Positions 58,638 through 64,000 of a DNA stretch of 64,000 nt are shown one piece after another. The stretch is from QHVT01 sp036399015 (GTDB lineage: Bacteria; Acidobacteriota; Thermoanaerobaculia; Gp7-AA8). The translations under genes and the position numbers were made by a program. Each line of letters starts with the position of its first letter. Position 1 is the first letter of the stretch. The DNA lies in contig DASWNW010000040.1 in the NCBI GenBank assembly GCA_036399015.1, positions 1 through 64,000 of the forward strand, in the 5' to 3' direction. Below the pieces are notes generated by a model, which saw nothing but the letters and a program-made list of their open reading frames with translations, searched no databases and was not told where the DNA came from.

Positions 58638-61600
58638 GACTGTACGACCGCATCGCGGGCGCGTTTGTCTGGATCGCGGCGTTCTCGCTCGCCGCGGGCG
58701 TCTTCCTCTCGATCACCCTGCTTTTCCGCGGGCTGCCGCCGACGTCGCCGGTCGCAGTCGGCCTGGTCACCATCGAGCGCTACTCGAAGCTGCGCGACTA
58801 CCTCGGCGCGGCGCTCTTCTTCCTCATCGTCCCGCCGCTGGCGGTCTGGCTGCACGGCGTCATCGGACGCGCCGCCGCCCGCCTCACCACGACTGCCGAG
58901 CGCCTCCTCTTCACGATCCCCTTCCTGCTGTCGCCGCTCTTCTATCTCACCACCGGGAAGGTCGGCTGGATCCTGCCGCTCCCGGTGGCGCTGGCGTTCG
59001 TCGGACCGCGCGCGCTGGCGTTCGCGCGGAGCCGCCGCTGGATCCGGGAGCTCTTCCGGCGCGAGCTCGGCCCCTATCACGCGCTCCTCTTCGCCGAGGC
59101 GGTGAGCTGGCTGTTCTTCCGTTACCTCGTCACCGCGCGGCGGATCGCGCACGTGCCGGCCCTCTTCCTCGAGGTCGTCTTCGTGGCGCTGTTCATGGCC
59201 GTGTTCTGGGGGGCGGCCATCGTCACGGCGCGCCTTGCGCAGATGAACTTCGGCCGCAATGCGGAAGATGTCTTCAAGCGCGTCACCGTGGCGGCGCTGC
59301 CGCTCGTCGTCCTGCCGTTTCTCGCCGCGGCGTGGGTGCCGATGCCGATGCCACGGCTGGCGGTGGCAATCGCGATCCTGCTCATCGCGCTGATCGCCTG
59401 GCGGCTGAAGCGGCCGATGTCGCCTCGCGCGGCGCGGAACGTCGCCGCGTACGCCGTCGTCCCGGCGCTGATCTACCTCTTCAGCTACTGCTCGACCGCG
59501 CAGTTGTCGCAGTGGATCGACCTCTTCCATCGCGGCGAGGCGATCGGCCCCGCCTCCGATTACCTGCGGGGAAAGGTGCCGTTCCGCGACGTCTTCGCGC
59601 TGCACGGGATGCTGGAGGACGGGCAGCTCGACGCCTGGCTGATGCAGCTCTTCGGGCGCTCGCTGGACGTGGCGATCATGCGCACCGTCGTCGTCGGCGC
59701 GTTCCTCGGCGTGGCGATCTGGTTCCTCGGCCTGGCCATCTTCGACTCAATCCCGCTGGCGCTGCTCTGCGTGGCCATGGGTTCGTGGACGACCGCGGAG
59801 AACAACCGCACCTTCTTCCAGGTGGCGGCGGTGGCGCTATTCTGGAATGCGCTGCGGCGGCGGAGCCGGCTCTCGGCGGTCGGCAGCGGCGTCTTCGCCG
59901 GCGTGGCGCTCTTCTTCAGCTACGACATCGGGCTCTATACGATTGCGGGTGCATTTGCGGCGGCGCTGCTGCTCTGGATCGCCGCGAAACGCGTTCCGTG
60001 GGACGGGCTGCCGCCGGGACAGGCGGCGCTCTTCTTCGCGCTCGGCACGGCGCTCGGTGCGGCGCCGTTCGCGGTCTATCTCGCGCTGCATGGCGCGCTC
60101 GACGACTTCCTGGTGACCTCGTTCGTGACCATCCCCGGGATGATCGACGCGGTCTGGTCGCTGCCGTTCCCCGACCTCGTCTCGCCGTTCCGGAAGAACG
60201 TCAGCCTGCACGTCTTCGCCGACTTCGTCCTGCGCGAGAAGTTCCACCTCGTCATGAGTCCGCTCGCGATCGCGATCGGCGCCACCTACTTCATCCAGCG
60301 CTGGCTGCGCCGCCGCGTCGACCTGCTCGACTACGCGCTCATGGTGCTGCTGGTCTTCGCCACCGTCGCGCAGCGCACGGCGTTCGGGCGCGTCTCCTTC
60401 ACGCACCAGTACTTTGCGGCGTTCCTCATCGGACCGCTGCTCGTGCTCCTCGGCGTGATCCTCTTCCGGACGCTGCGCGGTGTCTGGGCCGAAGGGGGTG
60501 AGGGGACGCGCGCGTTCGTCGCGGCGCTCGCGGCGGCGTTCGTGCCGCTGCTCGCGGTGCTGTTCTGGATTCCGGTGCTGATCGACGTCCGCCTGCACGA
60601 CTTCACCCGTTACTACCATCGCCTCCTCCAGCCGCAGCGCGACTCGCAGGCGGAGATGACGCACTGGCGCATCCGCGACGTGACGGCGGCGGTGCAGGAG
60701 CTGACGCGGCGAAACGAGCCGGTGTTCGACTTCTCGAACCAGCCGGCCTTCTACTTCTTCACCGACCGCCCGAACCCGACGCGCTTCTACCAGGTGCCGA
60801 TCCTCTCGCCGCCGCGCTTCCAGGCGGAGACGATCGCCGCGCTCGAGCGGACGAAGCCGAAGGTGATCATCCGCCGCTCGCCGGAGCTCTTCGACCAGTT
60901 CGACGGCGTCCCGAACGACGTGCGGGCGCAGGCGGTGTCGGCGTACATCGACGAGAACTACCGCTTCAACCGCGCCATCCGCGGAGTGGAGCTCTGGACG
61001 CGCCTCCCCGGCGCGAAGGCGCGCCCGGCCGCGGCCTACCTCGGCCGGATCCGCATCCCCGATTCGACGGAGCTCGTGGCCGGCAGCCAGACCGTGCGCA
61101 TGGTCTTCCCGGCGGTCGGCAGCGTGCCGGGTGTCGGCGGGTCGTACTGGCAGTCGGACCTCACGCTCCACAACCCGCTGCGCGACCCGATGCGGGTCAC
61201 GCTCCGCTACGTTACGCCCGACACCAGCTTCGACCGCCGCCTCACGCTCGCGCCGCGGCAGACGCTGCGCTGGCCGGACGTGGTGCGCACGCTCTTCCAC
61301 GCCGGCACGAGCGTCGGCGCGCTCTGGGTCGAGCACCGAGACGGCCGCGTGCCGGTGGCGGTGGTGAAGACGTCCGACGTCGCGCATGGGGCGCGCGGGT
61401 CGTCCGACGCGCCGCTGACGGTGCGCGACTCCGCGACGGCACAGACGGAGATCGCCGAGCTGGCCATCATCGGCATCCCGGAGTCGCACGAGCCGGGACG
61501 CCGCGTCAACGTCGGCATGGTGAACATCGGCATCATCCCGGCGACGTTCAAGGTGACGGTGCGCGACCGCACCGGAAAACTCGTCGGCACGAGCGTCGAG

Positions 61601-61786
61601 TCGGGCGTGCCGGAGGACAACGTCTGGCTGGTGAACGACGTGGAGCACGGCCTCGGCGTCCGTCTCGACCCGACGATGACGGTGCGCGTGACGGTGATCG
61701 CCGGCACCGGTGTCGCCTTCGCGTCGGTCGTGGAGCCGAACGGCGACTCCGAGTTCATCCCCGCGATCCCGACGCAGCAGCAATGA
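58634..61786 (+). CDS. Polytopic GT-C-like membrane protein with C-terminal extracytoplasmic beta module
   Basis: A 1050-residue protein. About 13 membrane helices occupy residues 10-660, with a large-loop layout like GT-C/PMT glycosyltransferases. A soluble domain (about 670-800, DFSNQPAFYFFTDRPNPTR) follows, as in related hypothetical mannosyltransferases. From about residue 815 a beta-rich module (MVFPAVGSVPGVGGSYWQSD, LTLAPRQTLRWPDVV) resembles the C-terminal module of the metallopeptidase at 13613-14837. Start GTG 58634 overlaps the methyltransferase stop (GTGA). No catalytic DxD was confidently placed. Confidence 0.78.
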   Translation: MRLYDRIAGAFVWIAAFSLAAGVFLSITLLFRGLPPTSPVAVGLVTIERYSKLRDYLGAALFFLIVPPLAVWLHGVIGRAAARLTTTAERLLFTIPFLLSPLFYLTTGKVGWILPLPVALAFVGPRALAFARSRRWIRELFRRELGPYHALLFAEAVSWLFFRYLVTARRIAHVPALFLEVVFVALFMAVFWGAAIVTARLAQMNFGRNAEDVFKRVTVAALPLVVLPFLAAAWVPMPMPRLAVAIAILLIALIAWRLKRPMSPRAARNVAAYAVVPALIYLFSYCSTAQLSQWIDLFHRGEAIGPASDYLRGKVPFRDVFALHGMLEDGQLDAWLMQLFGRSLDVAIMRTVVVGAFLGVAIWFLGLAIFDSIPLALLCVAMGSWTTAENNRTFFQVAAVALFWNALRRRSRLSAVGSGVFAGVALFFSYDIGLYTIAGAFAAALLLWIAAKRVPWDGLPPGQAALFFALGTALGAAPFAVYLALHGALDDFLVTSFVTIPGMIDAVWSLPFPDLVSPFRKNVSLHVFADFVLREKFHLVMSPLAIAIGATYFIQRWLRRRVDLLDYALMVLLVFATVAQRTAFGRVSFTHQYFAAFLIGPLLVLLGVILFRTLRGVWAEGGEGTRAFVAALAAAFVPLLAVLFWIPVLIDVRLHDFTRYYHRLLQPQRDSQAEMTHWRIRDVTAAVQELTRRNEPVFDFSNQPAFYFFTDRPNPTRFYQVPILSPPRFQAETIAALERTKPKVIIRRSPELFDQFDGVPNDVRAQAVSAYIDENYRFNRAIRGVELWTRLPGAKARPAAAYLGRIRIPDSTELVAGSQTVRMVFPAVGSVPGVGGSYWQSDLTLHNPLRDPMRVTLRYVTPDTSFDRRLTLAPRQTLRWPDVVRTLFHAGTSVGALWVEHRDGRVPVAVVKTSDVAHGARGSSDAPLTVRDSATAQTEIAELAIIGIPESHEPGRRVNVGMVNIGIIPATFKVTVRDRTGKLVGTSVESGVPEDNVWLVNDVEHGLGVRLDPTMTVRVTVIAGTGVAFASVVEPNGDSEFIPAIPTQQQ

Positions 61787-62379
61787 ACGCTCCCTGGCCC
61801 GGCCGCTGCCTCATCCTCGCCGGAGGGCCCGACCTCGCGCTGTTCGCGGAGCGGGAGCTCGCGCAGGCGCGCGAGTTCAAACTGCCCAAGCGCCGGGACG
61901 AGTGGCTCCTCAGCCGCGCCGCGGCGAAGCAGCTCGCGCTGCAACTCGGCCTGGCTGTCGACGCACGCGACGTGGAGGTCGAGCGTCCGTCCCTCGTCAT
62001 CGGCGGCGAGCGGACGCGCTGGCACGTCTCGCTCTCGCACTCCGCCCCCTACGCCGCCGCGGCGATCGCGCGTGAGCCGGTGGGGATCGACATCCAGGTC
62101 ATCCGCGAGATGACGGAGCGGGCGGCGCACCTCTTCCTCACCGCCGAGGAGGAGGAGGCGATGCGCGGTTGCACGCTCCCGCACCGCCTGCTGCACTTCT
62201 GGTGTGCGAAGGAGGCGGCGTTCAAGCAGCGGTCGAACGAGTTCACGACCATGCGGCAGCTCCCGATGACGCTGCTCGAGGAGCGGGAGTCCGGTCTGCT
62301 GTTCGACGCGGCGGAGACGGTTCGAGCGGAGGACGCGATCCTGGCGATCACGCGCCCCACTTCTTCAGCAGCGCCTTAG
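61783..62379 (+). CDS. 4'-phosphopantetheinyl transferase (Sfp type)
   Basis: A 198-residue Sfp-superfamily enzyme that moves phosphopantetheine from CoA to carrier proteins. The family motifs VGIDIQVI and FWCAKEAAFK with Mg-binding acidic residues are present, plus the N-terminal RRDEWLLSRAAAKQL and WHVSLSHSAPYAAAA segments. The target carrier is unknown. It overlaps the upstream gene by ATGA and the convergent downstream gene by 32 nt. Confidence 0.92.
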   Translation: MNAPWPGRCLILAGGPDLALFAERELAQAREFKLPKRRDEWLLSRAAAKQLALQLGLAVDARDVEVERPSLVIGGERTRWHVSLSHSAPYAAAAIAREPVGIDIQVIREMTERAAHLFLTAEEEEAMRGCTLPHRLLHFWCAKEAAFKQRSNEFTTMRQLPMTLLEERESGLLFDAAETVRAEDAILAITRPTSSAAP

Positions 62380-63211
62380 CGTCGGCCACCGCGGCGGCGT
62401 CTTCGACGAGGTAGGCGGGATCGTTCGGCGCGGCGACGATCGTGCGGAGCATCTGCACCGCCCGCGGCTTCGCATTGGCGTCGTTCGACACCATCGCCTC
62501 GGCGAGGAAGAGCACGGTCAGCTTGTTGGCGGGATCGTGCTTCCGCGACTCCTCGAGAAAGCGCAACGCCTCTTTCGCCGAGGCCCAGCCGGTGATGAAG
62601 GGGATGCGGGGAGTCTGGTCGTGCAGGCGGCCGAGGACGCGGGACGGTGCGCCGCCCTCGAGCTTCGGGTCGGCGAGGTAGGCGATGGTCGCACCCCGCT
62701 TGATGCGATCGGCTGCGCCCTGCCGCGCGGCGGCCAGCTTCCCGTAGGCGAGGGCCCATTCGCCCCAGTTGATGGCGTCCCAGAGGTAGACGCCGGCGGC
62801 GCCGGGAATCGCGCGTGCGGCCGTGGCGACCGTCTTCTCCGCCGCGTCGGCCTTCACGCCGCGCGTGGCGAGCGCGCGTCCGACCGCGGCCAGCGCATGT
62901 TCGCCCGCCCCCTTCGCGACGCCGTAGATCCGCTTCTTCTCGTCGGTGGACGTGGCGACGTAGGCGCCCTTGAAGCGGTAGGCGCGGAGCAGCTTTGCGT
63001 GCGCCTCCAGGTCGTTCACGTTCTGCGCGACGGCCTTCTGGTAGGCGGCGATGGCGGCGTCGATCGGACCGGCTTTCGCGACTCCGCCGGTCGCGCCCTC
63101 CGCGCGGTTCGCGAAATGGCGGTCGCCGTCGGCGACCTGGCCGAACAGCGGCAGCGCGACGAGGGCGGCGGCCAGACCAATGGCACGTGCGTTGAACCGG
63201 ATCGTTCTCAT
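62348..63211 (-). CDS. Exported TPR-like protein (TatT/TRAP-associated type)
   Basis: A 287-residue protein with a signal peptide (RAIGLAAALVALPLFGQ) and helical repeats throughout. The segments AYRFKGAYVA, GVYLWDAINWGEWAL and TVLFLAEAMVSNDANA fit the periplasmic TatT family linked to TRAP transporters in other bacteria. No TRAP genes are nearby. Its ATG (63209-63211) overlaps the ATG of the divergent lipoprotein gene. Confidence 0.8.
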   Translation of the reverse strand: MRTIRFNARAIGLAAALVALPLFGQVADGDRHFANRAEGATGGVAKAGPIDAAIAAYQKAVAQNVNDLEAHAKLLRAYRFKGAYVATSTDEKKRIYGVAKGAGEHALAAVGRALATRGVKADAAEKTVATAARAIPGAAGVYLWDAINWGEWALAYGKLAAARQGAADRIKRGATIAYLADPKLEGGAPSRVLGRLHDQTPRIPFITGWASAKEALRFLEESRKHDPANKLTVLFLAEAMVSNDANAKPRAVQMLRTIVAAPNDPAYLVEDAAAVADAKALLKKWGA

Positions 63212-63473
63212 GCGGACATGGATTGTAGTCGCTGCGCTCGCCGCCCTCGCCGGCTGCCGTGGAGAGCCGGTTCCGCGCGACTACCAGAACCACCCGCCCG
63301 GAGTCGCGCAGCCGGCGCAGACGGGCTCGCAGGCGCCGGCCGCCCACGGCGGCGGCGACGCTCCTCCGCAGCCGACGACCGGCGTCGAGGGAACGGCGGG
63401 GCCGTACGAGCCGATGTCGCCGACGCAGCCGGCCGGCGGGACGCTGCCCGATACGCCGCCGACCTCAACGTAG
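63210..63473 (+). CDS. Small Pro/Gly-rich lipoprotein
   Basis: An 87-residue protein with a lipoprotein signal (RTWIVVAALAALAG then Cys16). The mature part is low-complexity, rich in Pro, Gly, Gln and Thr, without a recognisable domain. The start codon overlaps the divergent TPR gene start in the shared CATG. It ends 12 nt before fmt. Confidence 0.68.
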   Translation: MRTWIVVAALAALAGCRGEPVPRDYQNHPPGVAQPAQTGSQAPAAHGGGDAPPQPTTGVEGTAGPYEPMSPTQPAGGTLPDTPPTST

Positions 63474-63485
63474 AATTCGCGCGTC

Positions 63486-64000
63486 TTGCGAGTCCTCTTC
63501 CTCGGCACCCCTGATTTCGCTGTCCCCACGCTCGACGCGGTTCATCGCGAGCACGAGGTCGCGCTCGTCGTGGCGCAGCCCGACAAGCCGGCCGGGCGGG
63601 GGATGAAGATGCAGGCCCCCGCCGTCGCGACCCGCGCGCGCGATCTCGGCCTCCCGCTGCTGCAGCCGCCGAAGATCCGCACGGCCGAGTTCCTCGACGG
63701 GATCCGCGCGCTCGCGCCCGACGTCGGGATCGTGATCGCGTACGGGAAGATCCTGCCCGCCGCGCTGCTCGAGATCCCGAAGCACGGATTCCTCAACGTC
63801 CATGCGTCCGTGCTGCCGCAGTGGCGGGGCGCCGCGCCGATCCAGCGCTCGATCGAGGCGGGAGACCGCGTCACCGGCGTGACGATCATGCGGGTCGACG
63901 AGGAGCTCGATCACGGCCCGATGCTGGCGATCGAGACGCTGGAGATCGAGCCGGACGAGCGCACGCCCGCGCTTTCCCGGCGCCTCTCGGCTCTCGGCGC
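63486..64000 (+). CDS. fmt: Methionyl-tRNA formyltransferase, N-terminal part (3' end outside window)
   Basis: The frame from TTG 63486 reads RVLFLGTPDFAVPTLDAV, the typical Fmt start, then PDKPAGRG, the catalytic region HGFLNVHASVLPQWRGAAPIQ (Asn and His) and GVTIMRVDEELDHGPML, and stays open to the window edge. It formylates initiator Met-tRNA with 10-formyl-THF. No ATG precedes the conserved N-terminus, so TTG is the start. The C-terminal tRNA-binding domain lies outside. Confidence 0.95.
   Translation, partial: MRVLFLGTPDFAVPTLDAVHREHEVALVVAQPDKPAGRGMKMQAPAVATRARDLGLPLLQPPKIRTAEFLDGIRALAPDVGIVIAYGKILPAALLEIPKHGFLNVHASVLPQWRGAAPIQRSIEAGDRVTGVTIMRVDEELDHGPMLAIETLEIEPDERTPALSRRLSALG

Overview
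This is a GC-rich window with densely packed genes from a Gram-negative bacterium. It carries lipid A and inner-core LPS genes (waaA, lpxK-lpxL, waaF), an outer-membrane beta-barrel, several lipoproteins and a Tat-exported oxidoreductase. The large secreted beta-sandwich proteins, CHAT protease, PDZ-containing sensor kinase and AmmeMemoRadiSam protein fit Acidobacteriota best (perhaps Thermoanaerobaculia-like). That placement is inference from gene content; no marker was compared.

Layout. 1-2142 (minus) is an information-processing block: dnaX (cut by the window edge), 4.5S SRP RNA, tRNA-Ser(GGA), tRNA-Ser(CGA), tadA and tRNA-Arg(ACG). 2368-7421 (plus) is an ECF sigma factor, zinc-finger anti-sigma factor, unknown protein and secreted TPR-CHAT protease, tightly coupled. 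Two tRNAs follow (Arg-TCT, Pro-TGG), then a Nudix hydrolase, a stand-alone LigD-type 3'-phosphoesterase and a hybrid sensor kinase. 11880-23944 holds large surface or secreted proteins: an apparently truncated M36-like metallopeptidase, a 1324-residue carboxypeptidase-regulatory-like repeat protein and a beta-helix/Calx-beta/DUF11 protein. The last two diverge from an intergenic region filled by a 21-bp palindromic tandem array. 24057-34456 (minus) is one long co-directional run: a winged-helix protein, an AAA+ ATPase and a RecB/Cas4-like nuclease fused to an FtsK motor (the best candidate here for an undescribed system), then a PaoABC-type periplasmic molybdenum aldehyde oxidoreductase, MpaA-like amidase and an Asp/Glu racemase.

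34576-45838 (plus) encodes a PrcB-like lipoprotein, a DUF2400/TIGR02757 protein, a PDZ-membrane sensor kinase with its sigma-54 response regulator, an M14 carboxypeptidase, an AmmeMemoRadiSam B protein, glycogen synthase, a 35-residue membrane microprotein and free-Met-R-sulfoxide reductase. 45853-50262 (minus) is a MerR-like regulator and LPS genes, including an lpxK-lpxL fusion. 50624-64000 (mostly plus) is hflX, GNAT, a HemX/CcsA-like protein, hemA, hemC, a cobA-hemD fusion, an outer-membrane protein, methyltransferase, GT-C-type membrane protein, phosphopantetheinyl transferase, two short surface or periplasmic proteins and the start of fmt.

A recurrent theme is short-unit repeat elements. 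Four unrelated families occur: 10-bp GTTCCTCGG-type, 7-bp GTTGCC-type, 8/16-bp GAGTCTCA/GAGTCGCA-type and a GC-rich REP-like palindrome. Three of them share the design (unit)n - spacer - (reverse-complement unit)n. They sit between genes, directly upstream of start codons, and in frame inside genes, including the interdomain linkers of two fusion proteins.
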